Part shown: piece after piece, positions 44,731 to 54,021 of the stretch | Position numbering within the stretch: the stretch's first letter is position 1 | Layout: each line of letters starts with the position of its first letter | The notes under the pieces: model-generated | What the model was told of the DNA's origin: nothing | The model's input: only the letters and a program-made list of their open reading frames with translations | The model's database searches: none | Assembly (NCBI RefSeq): GCF_027460065.1 | Contig: NZ_JAPYZZ010000001.1 | Span: 888,501-952,500 of the forward strand | Direction of reading: 5' to 3' | Length of the DNA stretch: 64,000 nucleotides | Source of the DNA: Martinezella rhizogenes | Lineage (GTDB): Bacteria; Pseudomonadota; Alphaproteobacteria; Rhizobiales; Rhizobiaceae | Made by a program: the position numbers and the translations under genes

Positions 44731-47292
44731 TCATTCCCCCGCCTGCCGCAGAACCGGTGCCGCCTTCTGCCCGAGAATCCGCCAGGTGCCGATGAGACCA
44801 ATGCCAACGGTCATGACCAGGGCAATGACAAGCGTGCCGATCGCCACATCCGGCAGGAAGCTGGACGGCAGTTTCATGATGCGGGCGACCACGAACCATG
44901 CGGAAACGCCGCCGGCAAAAAGCGCGAAGACGGCTGTGGCGAGGCCGAGCATCATATATTCATATGAGAAAGCGCGGATGAGCAGGTTTCGCGTGCCGCC
45001 CAGCGTTTTGAGGATCACCGCGTCATGGGTGCGGGCGCGGTTGCCCGCGGCGAGGGCGCCGGCAAGCACCAGAACGGACGCGATGAGCGCCACGGCCGCA
45101 GCCGCGCGGATGGCGGTGGCAAGCTGTCCGACCAGCCGGTTGACGACATCAAGCGCATCCTTCACGCGCACGCTGGTGATCGTCGGATAGCTGTTGGTGA
45201 CGGCACGCAATATGCGGCCTTCGTCGCTGGCGGTTGCGGAAGGGTCGGCAAGGGTCGCAAGCCAGGCATGCGGCGCGCCGCGGAAGGTATTGGGCGAAAA
45301 CACCATCACGAAATTGATCGAGAGGGATTCCCACTCGACATTGCGCAGATTGGCGATCTTGGCCGTGATGCTGCGGCCGAGCACATTGACCGTGACTTTG
45401 TCACCGATCTTGAGGCCCAGATCCCCCGCCTCTTTCGCCGCGAAGGAAACCAGCGGTTCGCCGCTATAATCCGGCTCCCACCATGTTCCCTCCGTCAGCG
45501 TCGCATTTTCGGGCCTATTCTCAGAATAGGTTATGCCCCGGTCGCCGCGCAGCAGCCAGCGTCCTCCCGGCGGCACCTCCATTTTCGTTACGTCCGTGCC
45601 GTTCAGAGCCATGATACGGCCGCGCAGCATCGGTACTTCGGTCAGGGTTCCCTCGGGCGCTTCCCGTTTCAGGAGGTCGCGGAAACCCTGAACTTCGCTG
45701 CCCTGAATATCCACGAAGAAGAAATTCGGTGCCTTTTCCGGCAGACTGTCCGTCAGTTCACGGCGCAGATTGCCATCGATCAGCGTCAGCGTCACGAGCA
45801 GGGTGAGCCCGAGGCCGAGGGAAAGAACGACCGAGGGGGTAAGTGCGCCGGGGCGGTGAATATTGCCGATCGCCAGCCGAAGGGCGGCTGAATGAACGCG
45901 CGGGCTGCGTTTGGCGATGGCCTTGACGCCCGAAGCGACCAGCCGCAGCACCACGAAGGCAAAGGCGATGGCTGCAAGAAACACGGAAGCGATGAAACGG
46001 TCTTCCGCCGAAAAGATGGCGAGTGCGGCCAGCGCCGCCAGAAGCAGGCCGGTTGCGGCGAGATAAGGCCAGGAGGGCCAGGTACCCTCCTCGAAACCCT
46101 GTTCGCGGAACAGTGCCGTTGCCGGAACCTCACGCGCCTGTCCGAGTGGCACGATGGCGAAGGCGAGCGTCGTCAACAGGCCGAACAGGGCGGCAAGACC
46201 CAACGCGCTGGGATAAAAGGCAAGCCCTTCCGGCACCGGCAGCACGCCTTCCAGAAACCGCATGGCGACAAGCGGCGCGACAGCGCCGACCACAAGGCCG
46301 ATCACGATACCGACGGCAGCAATGAAGGCGATCTGGAAGAGATAGGTCATGGTGACCACCGATGCCGGTGCACCCAGGCATTTCAGCGAGGCGATCGTCG
46401 TCCGCTTGGAATCGAGAAAAGCGCGAACGGCGTTGGCGACGCCGACCCCGCCGACGATGAGGGCGGTGAGGCCCACCAGCGTGAGGAATTGCGAAAAGCG
46501 GTTGACGTTTTCGGTGAGCGAGGGCGCTGCCCGGTCGCTGGTGCGGATGGACCAGCCGGCCTGGGGGAAGGCCTTGTTGGCTGCGTCGGTCATGGTTGCC
46601 CGCGTCGCCGGGTCGTTCAGTTTGATCTTGTAGGCGTGTTCGACGAGGCTGCCGGTCTGGATGAGGCCTGAAGCGAAGAGGGCGTCGCGGCTGACGACAA
46701 GCCTCGGGGCAAAACCGAAGCCATCGGACAGCGCATCCGGCTCGTCGACCACGGTGCCGGTCAATCTCAGCTTGGTATTGCCGAGCAGGATTTCATCACC
46801 GACTTTGATGCCAAGCCGTTCCAGCAGAAGCGGCGCTGCGACGGCGCCATAGGTATCGCCGCTGCCAGCCAGAAGCTCGCCCAGCGGTCGATTGGGGTCA
46901 GCGACGAAGGAGCCATAGAGCGGATAGACGCCGTCAATGGCTTTCACCTCCGTCAGGGTCTGTTCGGAGCCGTCGGCAAGACGGGCCATGGATCGCAACC
47001 CTGTGGAAACCGCGACGGTGCCGAGGCTGTCGAGATAGGAGCGCTCTTCTGCCGTCGCCTCCCTGTTGCGCAGTTCGAAGCGCACATCCCCGGCCAGGAT
47101 GGACTGACCTTCGGTAGCAATGGCGCTGGTGACCGCGCGGGACACGGAATTGACGGCGGCGATCGCACCGGTTCCCAGCGCAATACAGGCGAGAAAAATA
47201 TAAAAGCCGCGCAGACCGCCGCGGATTTCACGCCGGGCCAGCCTTGCGGCGTTTCTGATGTTGGCGAAAGATGGGAAAATCGAGCCGATCAT
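44731..47292 (-). CDS. ABC transporter permease, YbbP/FtsX-type
   Basis: An 853-residue inner-membrane protein with about ten helices: one at the N-terminus, a large periplasmic MacB-like region, a FtsX core around residues 260-400, a second periplasmic domain and a second FtsX core at the end. It carries LTLVGLTALIVGGVGVANAVRAFLDSKR, typical of this group (quoted in part). It pairs with the ATPase gene, which it overlaps by four bases. The YbbAP systems act on lipophilic or envelope substrates by mechanotransmission; the substrate is unknown. Confidence 0.9.
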   Translation of the reverse strand: MIGSIFPSFANIRNAARLARREIRGGLRGFYIFLACIALGTGAIAAVNSVSRAVTSAIATEGQSILAGDVRFELRNREATAEERSYLDSLGTVAVSTGLRSMARLADGSEQTLTEVKAIDGVYPLYGSFVADPNRPLGELLAGSGDTYGAVAAPLLLERLGIKVGDEILLGNTKLRLTGTVVDEPDALSDGFGFAPRLVVSRDALFASGLIQTGSLVEHAYKIKLNDPATRATMTDAANKAFPQAGWSIRTSDRAAPSLTENVNRFSQFLTLVGLTALIVGGVGVANAVRAFLDSKRTTIASLKCLGAPASVVTMTYLFQIAFIAAVGIVIGLVVGAVAPLVAMRFLEGVLPVPEGLAFYPSALGLAALFGLLTTLAFAIVPLGQAREVPATALFREQGFEEGTWPSWPYLAATGLLLAALAALAIFSAEDRFIASVFLAAIAFAFVVLRLVASGVKAIAKRSPRVHSAALRLAIGNIHRPGALTPSVVLSLGLGLTLLVTLTLIDGNLRRELTDSLPEKAPNFFFVDIQGSEVQGFRDLLKREAPEGTLTEVPMLRGRIMALNGTDVTKMEVPPGGRWLLRGDRGITYSENRPENATLTEGTWWEPDYSGEPLVSFAAKEAGDLGLKIGDKVTVNVLGRSITAKIANLRNVEWESLSINFVMVFSPNTFRGAPHAWLATLADPSATASDEGRILRAVTNSYPTITSVRVKDALDVVNRLVGQLATAIRAAAAVALIASVLVLAGALAAGNRARTHDAVILKTLGGTRNLLIRAFSYEYMMLGLATAVFALFAGGVSAWFVVARIMKLPSSFLPDVAIGTLVIALVMTVGIGLIGTWRILGQKAAPVLRQAGE

Positions 47293-47999
47293 GCCGATAC
47301 TGCCCGTGCCATCTGGGGGCGGGCGCTGTCGCCCTCGATCTCGCCGGAGCGCACCTTGATCTGGCGCGAGCAGCGGGCGGCGAGCGACGGATCATGGGTG
47401 ACGAGCACCATGGTCATGCCGCGTTCAGCCTGTTTGGCAAACAGAAGGTCGGCGATCTGTTTTCCGGTATCGGTATCGAGATTGCCGGTCGGTTCGTCGG
47501 CGATCAGCACGGCTGGTGAGGGGGCAAGCGCGCGGGCGATGGCGACACGCTGTTGCTCGCCGCCGGAAAGCTGACCGGGATAGTGGTTGAGACGTTCACC
47601 GAGACCGACGGCAATGAGTTCGCGCCTAGCGATCTCGAAGGGATTGGGGGCGTTGGCCAATTCCAGCGGAACCGCCACATTCTCCAGCGCCGTCATATTG
47701 ACGATGAGATGGAAGGACTGGAACACAATGCCGATATTCCGGCCGCGAAAATCCGCCAGTGCATCTTCGCCGAGCTTGTGCAGTTGCGTATCCGCAATGA
47801 CGATTTCGCCGCTGTCGAGCCGCTCCAGACCGGCAAGCACCATCAGCAAAGTCGATTTTCCCGAACCGGAGGGGCCGACGATACCGACCGCTTCACTTTC
47901 GTCGATGGAAAGATCGATGTTCTTGAGAACGTGGACGGAGGCGGCGGCGTTACCGAGGGTGAGGTCGGCCTTCTTCAGCTCTATGATGCTTTTCGTCAC
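47289..47999 (-). CDS. ABC transporter ATP-binding protein, YbbA/LolD-type
   Basis: A 236-residue ATPase with Walker [19 protein letters not shown], signature LSGGEQQRVAIARAL and Walker B VLIADEPTGNLD, the last typical of the MacB/LolD/YbbA branch. It is first in the pair with the large permease and is divergent from the TesA-like esterase, the same grouping seen as ybbA/tesA in enterobacteria. This supports a role tied to lipid or acyl-ester handling, by inference. Confidence 0.92.
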   Translation of the reverse strand: MTKSIIELKKADLTLGNAAASVHVLKNIDLSIDESEAVGIVGPSGSGKSTLLMVLAGLERLDSGEIVIADTQLHKLGEDALADFRGRNIGIVFQSFHLIVNMTALENVAVPLELANAPNPFEIARRELIAVGLGERLNHYPGQLSGGEQQRVAIARALAPSPAVLIADEPTGNLDTDTGKQIADLLFAKQAERGMTMVLVTHDPSLAARCSRQIKVRSGEIEGDSARPQMARAVSA

Positions 48000-48089
48000 A
48001 ATTCGCGTTCCTATATAGGGTGATGAAGCGTTCTGGCGGTCAATGCGGTCGGTGTTTCAGACAATGTGAACCAAGTTAGGAAAGCCGTG

Positions 48090-48740
48090 ATGAGATTTAA
48101 AGCTGCCCTGTTTCACTTCATCGTCATCCTCGCGGGTGCCTTTTCCGTCGTTTCCGCAACGGCGCAGGAGCGGACATTGCAACTGGTCGGCCTCGGCGAC
48201 AGCCTCATGGCCGGGTATCAGCTTCCCCCCACCGACAGCTACACGGCACAGCTTGAAGCTGCATTGAAGGCGAAGGGCATCAATGTCGCCATCACTAACG
48301 CCGGTGTCTCCGGCGATACCTCCTCCGGCGGTCTGGCCCGGGCGGAATGGTCGGTTCCGGATGGAACCGAGGGGGTCATTCTGGAGCTCGGTGCCAATGA
48401 CGCGCTGCGCGGCATTGCGCCGGAACAGACGGAAAAGAACCTCGATGCCATCATTTCCAGTTTCCAGAAACGCAATATAGCCGTGCTGCTGGTCGGCATT
48501 ATGGCGCCGCCGAATATGGGTGAAGATTACGCCAAGCGGTTCAACCCGATCTTTCCAAGGCTGGCTGAAAAATACAACCTGCCGCTTTATCCCTTCTTTC
48601 TGGATGGCGTCGTGACGGATGATGCCTTGAAGCTCGAGGACAAGATGCACCCCAATACCAAGGGGGTGGCGGTGATGGTGGAGAAATCTTTGCCGGCTGT
48701 TGAAAGCTTCATCAACACAATCGGTGCGCAAAAAAAATAA
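48090..48740 (+). CDS. Periplasmic SGNH arylesterase (TesA-type)
   Basis: A 216-residue lysophospholipase/acyl-ester hydrolase of the GDSL family. After a signal peptide (cleavage near ATAQ) come block I VGLGDSLMAGYQL with the nucleophile Ser, the Gly block (NAGVSGDTSSGG), the Asn block (LELGANDALRG) and the catalytic Asp and His in DKMHPNTKG. The ATG at 48090 has AGG-type bases upstream; a GTG at 48066 is possible. It is divergent from the YbbA-type ATPase. Confidence 0.92.
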   Translation: MRFKAALFHFIVILAGAFSVVSATAQERTLQLVGLGDSLMAGYQLPPTDSYTAQLEAALKAKGINVAITNAGVSGDTSSGGLARAEWSVPDGTEGVILELGANDALRGIAPEQTEKNLDAIISSFQKRNIAVLLVGIMAPPNMGEDYAKRFNPIFPRLAEKYNLPLYPFFLDGVVTDDALKLEDKMHPNTKGVAVMVEKSLPAVESFINTIGAQKK

Positions 48741-48808
48741 GCACTTGCGCCCATCTGCATTGCGTGATTCGCTATGCTTGTTCTGCCAAGAGATTCGGGG
48801 AGCTCGCC

Positions 48809-49402
48809 ATGCCGAGACTGTTTACCGCCCTCGAAATTCCGCGCAATGCGGCGATGAGCCTCTCATTGTTGCGCGGTGGTCTGCCGGGAGCCCGGTGGAT
48901 TGATGTGGAGAATTATCACATAACCCTGCGTTTTATCGGTGACATCGACGGGCGGACCGCCGATGAGGTCGTTGACAGGCTGGACCGGATCGAAAGGCCG
49001 GAGTTCCAGCTCAATCTCACCGGCATGGGTTCCTTCGGCTCCAAGAAACCGCATTCCATCTGGGCGGGGGTTTCTCCCTCACCGGAAATGCATGCGCTTC
49101 AAGCGGAAGTCGAGCGAATTTGTCAGCGGATCGGCCTCCCGCCCGATCCGCGCAAGTTCATGCCGCATGTCACACTGGCGCGGCTGCGTTCCTCGCGTGT
49201 GGATGATGTGGTGCATTATCTTTCCGGACGCGGCAACTTCCGCACCTCGCCCTTCACGGTCGGCCGTTTCGTGCTGATGTCGTCGAAGGAATCTGTGGGC
49301 GGTGGGCCTTATGTCGTCGAAGAGGCCTTCCCGCTTCACGAGGCGCGGTCCAGCTCGATCTTTTCGAGCAGCGACCTGCATCCCGCCAAGAGCATGTTGT
49401 AG
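48809..49402 (+). CDS. thpR: RNA 2',3'-cyclic phosphodiesterase
   Basis: A 2H-phosphoesterase (LigT/ThpR) that opens 2',3'-cyclic phosphates on RNA. The 197-residue protein has both HxT motifs, NYHITLRF near residue 35 and MPHVTLARL near 130, and starts MPRLFTALEIP, the usual opening. The final 67 bases (about 22 codons, rich in Ser) overlap the 3' end of the opposing phosphatase gene, so the C-terminal tail may be free to vary. Confidence 0.92.
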   Translation: MPRLFTALEIPRNAAMSLSLLRGGLPGARWIDVENYHITLRFIGDIDGRTADEVVDRLDRIERPEFQLNLTGMGSFGSKKPHSIWAGVSPSPEMHALQAEVERICQRIGLPPDPRKFMPHVTLARLRSSRVDDVVHYLSGRGNFRTSPFTVGRFVLMSSKESVGGGPYVVEEAFPLHEARSSSIFSSSDLHPAKSML

Positions 49403-49815
49403 ACATCAAGAAACCCGTCCTCGGCCCCGTAATAGGGATCGGGGACGTTCTCCCGGCGGCCCGTGGCATAATCCATGAAGAGATGGATTTTGTGCCGATG
49501 TCTTTCCGGGCTGAGTTGAAGCAGGTTCGCCAGATTGTTTTCGTCCATAGCGAGGATGAGGTCGAAGGCCTCGAAATCAGCCCGCGTTACCTGTCTTGCC
49601 CGCTGCCGGGAAATATCGATGCCGTGTCGCCGCGCCATGGCGACAGATCGCGGATCGGGCGCGTCGCCCGCATGCCAGCCGCCGGTGCCGGCGGAATCGA
49701 CGGTGATTTGGTCGGACAGACCTTCACCATCGGCGATGTCTTTCAAAACCCCTTCGGCAAGCGGCGAGCGGCAGATATTGCCCATGCAGACGAAAAGAAC
49801 GGTGATATGTTTCAT
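49336..49815 (-). CDS. Low molecular weight protein tyrosine phosphatase
   Basis: A 159-residue phosphatase with the catalytic P-loop VCMGNICRSP (Cys10, Arg16) near the N-terminus and the general acid in VPDPYYGAEDGF near 125-135. Such enzymes dephosphorylate tyrosine kinases of polysaccharide export or arsenate-like substrates; there is no kinase or polysaccharide gene here, so a housekeeping role is likely. Convergent with thpR, with a 67-base overlap. Confidence 0.92.
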   Translation of the reverse strand: MKHITVLFVCMGNICRSPLAEGVLKDIADGEGLSDQITVDSAGTGGWHAGDAPDPRSVAMARRHGIDISRQRARQVTRADFEAFDLILAMDENNLANLLQLSPERHRHKIHLFMDYATGRRENVPDPYYGAEDGFLDVYNMLLAGCRSLLEKIELDRAS

Positions 49816-49874
49816 GAACGATGCGTCGATCCGGTCGTTGAGACGTTAGTGGTTATCAAGCGGAGGCAAGATTC

Positions 49875-50180
49875 ATGAAATATCCCAGACTTGAACCGGA
49901 CGCCATCCGGCAGGCATTGTCGAAACTCGAGGGCTGGTCGCTGCGTGAAGACGGGGCGGCGATCGTTCGCTCCTTTAAGTTTTCGAATTTTGCCGAAGCC
50001 TTCGGTTTCATGGCCGAGTCTGCTCTTGCGGCGGAAAAGCTCAATCATCACCCCGAATGGTCAAACGTCTATTCGCGGGTCAAGGTCTGCCTCACCACCC
50101 ATGATTCGCAGGGTGTGACCGAGCGGGATTTTCTTCTGGCCGAAGCCATGCAGAAGGCGGCTGCGGGCCGGGGGAATTGA
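49875..50180 (+). CDS. phhB: 4a-hydroxytetrahydrobiopterin dehydratase
   Basis: Recycles the pterin cofactor by dehydrating the carbinolamine. The 101-residue single-domain protein has the family motif [13 protein letters not shown] with the active-site histidines, then [13 protein letters not shown]. It is divergent from the tyrosine phosphatase gene. No phenylalanine hydroxylase gene is in the window. Confidence 0.93.
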   Translation: MKYPRLEPDAIRQALSKLEGWSLREDGAAIVRSFKFSNFAEAFGFMAESALAAEKLNHHPEWSNVYSRVKVCLTTHDSQGVTERDFLLAEAMQKAAAGRGN

Positions 50181-50231
50181 ACGGCGGGCGCTCAGTCCCA
50201 TATAATAGTCATGACCGGAGGACCGTCGATC

Positions 50232-50612
50232 ATGGATGATGTGAAAATCGGTGAAATTCTTCTGCCGGGTGAAACCGACAAGCAGCAGGAGCGTGAGAAT
50301 GTCGTGCGCGCCAAATTCTGGCCCAAGCTGAAGCGGGTGATGACCAAGGTTCCCTTCGCGCGCGACGCGGCTGCGGCGTATTATTGCGCGATCGACCGCG
50401 ACACGCCATTGCGCGCCAAGGGTATTATTCTGGCCGCCCTTGCCTATTTCATCATGCCCATCGATGCGGTGCCGGACATGCTGGCGGTCGTCGGTTTTAC
50501 CGATGATATCGCGGTCATTACTGCCGCACTCGCGATGATCCGCGCCCATATCAAGATGGAACATTACGAGGCGGCTGACGCCATGCTGAAGCGACAGCAG
50601 GAAGCCGGGTAA
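50232..50612 (+). CDS. DUF1232 (YkvA-like) protein
   Basis: A 126-residue protein whose hydrophobic centre, LAALAYFIMPIDAVPDMLAV followed by GFTDD, is the DUF1232 signature. It probably has one or two membrane-associated helices. The GGAGG about ten bases before 50232 favours this start over an ATG at 50211. It lies 51 bases after the pterin dehydratase gene and may be co-transcribed. Function unknown. Confidence 0.85.
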   Translation: MDDVKIGEILLPGETDKQQERENVVRAKFWPKLKRVMTKVPFARDAAAAYYCAIDRDTPLRAKGIILAALAYFIMPIDAVPDMLAVVGFTDDIAVITAALAMIRAHIKMEHYEAADAMLKRQQEAG

Positions 50613-50910
50613 CGTCTCTGTGATGTGTCCGCCCGGCAGAGCCTCGCGAGTGACAAATTCTTGCCTGAATTTATGTGTTTTACACACGAGGGAAGGGCGT
50701 GCCACGCCGTTCTCCTCAAAGCGTCGGGAAGTCGCCAATCTGTAACACCGCAAGACGTTTCCGGCATTTTATGCGTGTTGTTGACGGTTTGGTAACCGCT
50801 TTCCGACCACAATGAGAAAAGACGATCCGCACCTGAACGTGGCCGATCCAGAAAATGGAGCCCGCCGCTGCTTCGGGCCAATGGAAGACAATAACCCGGC
50901 AGGAAATTCT

Positions 50911-51414
50911 ATGTTTGTAAGAAGTGTAGCAACCGCAGCGGCCATTTTGCTGACCAGCGTCGGCGTAGCATCTGCACAGTCGCCCACGCGCATCCAGCAG
51001 TTCAATGCCTGGGGTGCCTATTCGTACAAATCGGGCAACAGCACCGTCTGCTACGTTCTTTCCATTCCCACATCCAAGGAACCGGCAAGCGTTGACCATG
51101 GTGATATTTTCTTCATCGTCTCGCAGCGTCCCGGCCAGAACATCTCCTACGAGCCGCAGGCCATGGTGGGCTATCCGCTGAAGCAGGGCTCCAAGGTCAA
51201 TGTGACGATCGATAACAAGAACTTCGTCATGTTTACCAAGGACAAGGCCGCCTGGGTTGAAAACGCCGCTGAAGAGCCGGCGCTCGTCGCCGCCATGAAG
51301 GGTGGCAAGTCGATGACGGTCAAGGCGGTTTCCGGCCGCGGTACCGCGACGTCCTATTCCTATTCGCTGTCGGGCATTTCGGCTGCTTTCAAACAGATCG
51401 AGAGCTGCAAGTAA
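50911..51414 (+). CDS. Invasion-associated locus B (IalB) family exported protein
   Basis: A 167-residue periplasmic or outer-membrane protein with a signal peptide (MFVRSVATAAAILLTSVGVA, cleavage before QSPT). The mature part has the IalB pattern: CYVLSIPTSKEP, the DIFFIVSQRPGQN segment, and a C-terminal cysteine (ESCK) that may pair with the first one. Named for Bartonella erythrocyte invasion, but common in harmless rhizobia, so a general envelope role is likely. The ATG at 50911 has AGGA upstream; the frame is open from 50812 without coding character. Confidence 0.87.
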   Translation: MFVRSVATAAAILLTSVGVASAQSPTRIQQFNAWGAYSYKSGNSTVCYVLSIPTSKEPASVDHGDIFFIVSQRPGQNISYEPQAMVGYPLKQGSKVNVTIDNKNFVMFTKDKAAWVENAAEEPALVAAMKGGKSMTVKAVSGRGTATSYSYSLSGISAAFKQIESCK

Positions 51415-51438
51415 TCCTGACGCTTTGTCAGATTTGTG

Positions 51439-51473
51439 AATGGCCGGTCCTCGACCGGCCATTTGCGTTTTTG
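51439..51473 (+). terminator. Intrinsic terminator after the IalB-family gene
   Basis: AATGGCCGGTC, CTC, GACCGGCCATT form an 11-bp stem; TTTTT follows five bases later. Confidence 0.85.
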
Positions 51474-51614
51474 CCAGTTTGATGCTAAAGGCGCGGCAAC
51501 ATTGACAGGCGGATGCGCGAAAAGTGCTCCGCCTTTGATTTTCTCGACATGCAGACGATTTTCCGCCTTTCCGACAGGCCGGTCGTGCGATGCATGGAAC
51601 GATGGGATAACGTG

Positions 51615-52853
51615 ATGTCCGTAATGCAAGCTCCTGCCGGCCTGGCAGTCAAAGCCCCGTTGATCGCCAATAGCGATCTCATGTCCGGCAAGCCGTCGCT
51701 GATCGGCCTGACGCGTGAGGAAATGGGCGAGGCGCTGGCCGAGATCGGTGTGCCGCAGAAGCAGGTGAAAATGCGCGTCAGCCAGTTGTGGAACTGGCTT
51801 TATGTGCGCGGCGTCTCCGATTTCGACAATATGACCAATGTCGCCAAGGAACTTCGCGAGAAGCTGAAGGCGGCCTTCACCATCGCCCGCCCGGAAATCG
51901 TCGAGGAGCAGATTTCCAATGACGGCACCCGCAAATGGCTGATGCGCTTTCCGCCGCGCGGCGCTGGCCGTCCCGTTGAGATCGAGATGGTCTATATTCC
52001 CGAAGAAGGGCGCGGCACCCTGTGCATATCGAGCCAGGTGGGCTGTTCGCTGACCTGTTCCTTCTGTCACACCGGCACGCAGCGCCTGGTGCGCAACCTG
52101 ACGGCCGAGGAAATTCTTGCCCAGCTGCTGCTGGCGCGTGACCGGCTCGGCGATTTTCCGGATGGTTCGACACCGGTTGGCGCTTATGTGCCAAGCGAAG
52201 GCCGCAAGGTGTCCAACATCGTGATGATGGGCATGGGCGAGCCGCTCTATAATTTCGAGCATGTGAAGACCGCGCTTCTGATTGCAACCGACGGTGACGG
52301 CCTGTCGCTTTCCAAGCGTCGTGTTACCCTGTCTACCTCCGGTGTCGTGCCGGAAATCTTCCGCACGGGTGATGAGATCGGCGTGATGCTGGCGATTTCG
52401 CTGCATGCTGTGCGCGACGATCTGCGCGACATGCTGGTGCCCATCAACAAGAAATATCCGCTGAAGGAACTGATCGAGGCTTGCCGCAACTATCCGGGTC
52501 TTTCCAATGCCCGCCGCATCACCTTCGAATATGTGATGCTGAAGGATGTCAATGACAGCCTGGAAGACGCAAAGATGCTGGTGCAGCTTCTGAAGGGCGT
52601 TCCCGCCAAGATCAATCTCATTCCGTTCAATCCCTGGCCGGGCACGAACTACCAGTGCTCCGACTGGGCGCAGATCGAAAAATTCGCCGACTTCATCAAT
52701 CAGGCGGGTTATGCGTCGCCGATCCGCACGCCGCGCGGCCGCGACATTCTTGCCGCCTGTGGCCAGTTGAAGTCGGAATCGGAACGCATGCGCAAGACCG
52801 AAAGACTGGCTTTTGAGGCGATGATGATCGCCAACCACGGCGCAGACGACTGA
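51615..52853 (+). CDS. rlmN: 23S rRNA A2503 / tRNA A37 C2-methyltransferase
   Basis: A radical-SAM methyltransferase that makes 2-methyladenosine at the peptidyl-transferase centre and in tRNA. The 412-residue protein has the cluster motif [11 protein letters not shown], the first methyl-handling cysteine region [21 protein letters not shown], and the C-terminal methyl-carrier cysteine in DILAACGQL. The ATG at 51615 is chosen ([10 protein letters not shown]); the frame is open back to 51513. It is usual for this gene to be alone. Confidence 0.96.
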   Translation: MSVMQAPAGLAVKAPLIANSDLMSGKPSLIGLTREEMGEALAEIGVPQKQVKMRVSQLWNWLYVRGVSDFDNMTNVAKELREKLKAAFTIARPEIVEEQISNDGTRKWLMRFPPRGAGRPVEIEMVYIPEEGRGTLCISSQVGCSLTCSFCHTGTQRLVRNLTAEEILAQLLLARDRLGDFPDGSTPVGAYVPSEGRKVSNIVMMGMGEPLYNFEHVKTALLIATDGDGLSLSKRRVTLSTSGVVPEIFRTGDEIGVMLAISLHAVRDDLRDMLVPINKKYPLKELIEACRNYPGLSNARRITFEYVMLKDVNDSLEDAKMLVQLLKGVPAKINLIPFNPWPGTNYQCSDWAQIEKFADFINQAGYASPIRTPRGRDILAACGQLKSESERMRKTERLAFEAMMIANHGADD

Positions 52854-52961
52854 ATAAGCCGCATTTGCGCCATAAAGCTGGTTTTCCGGCGGTTCTCCGA
52901 TTGATTTCGGTCTGTCTTGTTCCTAGAAAGACGAAAACAGGGAACCAACAGGAGGATATCC

Positions 52962-53915
52962 ATGCGCGCATTCATTCTGGCTCTCGCTGCCGCGAGCGCC
53001 ATCGTTCTGCCGGCCAAGGCTGAAAACGTCACCGTTGCCGTCACCGCCATCGTCGAACATCCGGCGCTCGACGCCGCCCGTGACGGCGTCAAGGCAGCTC
53101 TTGCCGCAGCTGGATACAAGGAAGGCGAGAACCTCAAGTTCCTTTACGAGTCCGCACAGGGTAATCCCGGCACCGCAGCGCAGATTGCGCGCCAGTTCGT
53201 GGGCGATGCTCCTTCGGTCATCGTGCCGATCTCCACGCCGTCGGCTCAGGCTGTCGTCGCGGCCACGCGCGACATTCCGGTCGTCTTCACGGCGGTTTCC
53301 GATCCGGTCGGCGCACAGCTTATCAAGAGCATGGAAAAGCCCGGCGGCAATGTGACCGGCCTTTCCGACATGCTGCCGGTTGGCGAGCACCTGGCGCTCA
53401 TCAAGGAAATCTCCCCGAACGCCAAGTCCATCGGCTTCATCTACAACTCCGCCGAAGCCAACTCCGCCTCGACGCTCGCCCTGCTGAAGGCCGAAGCTGA
53501 CAAGGCCGGCCTGAAGGTCATCGAATCCGTCGCCACCAAGTCCGCAGAAGTGCAGGGCGCAACCCGCGCACTGGTCGGCAAGGCCGACGTGATCTACGTT
53601 CCGACCGACAACACCATCGTTTCCGCTTTCGAGGCGGTAGCCGGTGTTGCCTCTGAGGCGAAGATCCCGCTTTATGCCGCTGATACGGATTCCGTTGCCC
53701 GTGGCGCGGTTGCAGCCCTCGGCTTCAACTATTTCGACGTTGGCAAGCAGACCGGCGCCGTTGTTGTCCGCATCCTCAAGGGTGAAAAGCCCGGTGAAAT
53801 TCCGGCAACCGTGGCTGTCGGCACCGATCTCGTCATCAACAAGAAGGTTGCCGAAAAAGTTGGCGTCACCTTCCCTGAAAGCGTGACGAAGCGCGCCACC
53901 AAGGTCATCGACTGA
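52962..53915 (+). CDS. ABC transporter substrate-binding protein (COG2984 type)
   Basis: A 317-residue periplasmic binding protein with a signal peptide (cleavage near AKAE) and the family opening VTVAVTAIVEHPALDAARDGVKAAL (in part). It also contains GNPGTAAQIARQFVGD and PGGNVTGLSDMLP. Relatives are the TrpX-type binding proteins proposed to carry tryptophan or other aromatic compounds; the substrate here is not certain. AGGAGG is well placed before the ATG. A strong hairpin separates it from the permease gene. Confidence 0.9.
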   Translation: MRAFILALAAASAIVLPAKAENVTVAVTAIVEHPALDAARDGVKAALAAAGYKEGENLKFLYESAQGNPGTAAQIARQFVGDAPSVIVPISTPSAQAVVAATRDIPVVFTAVSDPVGAQLIKSMEKPGGNVTGLSDMLPVGEHLALIKEISPNAKSIGFIYNSAEANSASTLALLKAEADKAGLKVIESVATKSAEVQGATRALVGKADVIYVPTDNTIVSAFEAVAGVASEAKIPLYAADTDSVARGAVAALGFNYFDVGKQTGAVVVRILKGEKPGEIPATVAVGTDLVINKKVAEKVGVTFPESVTKRATKVID

Positions 53916-53935
53916 ACTGCAACCTGACTGAATTG

Positions 53936-53963
53936 CGGGCGGCGGCATTTCGCCGCCCGTTTT
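53936..53963 (+). terminator. Intercistronic terminator/attenuator after the binding protein gene
   Basis: CGGGCGGCG and CGCCGCCCG make a 9-bp GC stem with a six-base loop and TTTT after it. It may reduce downstream expression so that the binding protein is made in excess over permease and ATPase. Confidence 0.8.
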
Positions 53964-54021
53964 ACGTGGCACGAGACGGTGCCCGTATCCGCCTGATGGC
54001 GGCAATAACAAGGACATTACC

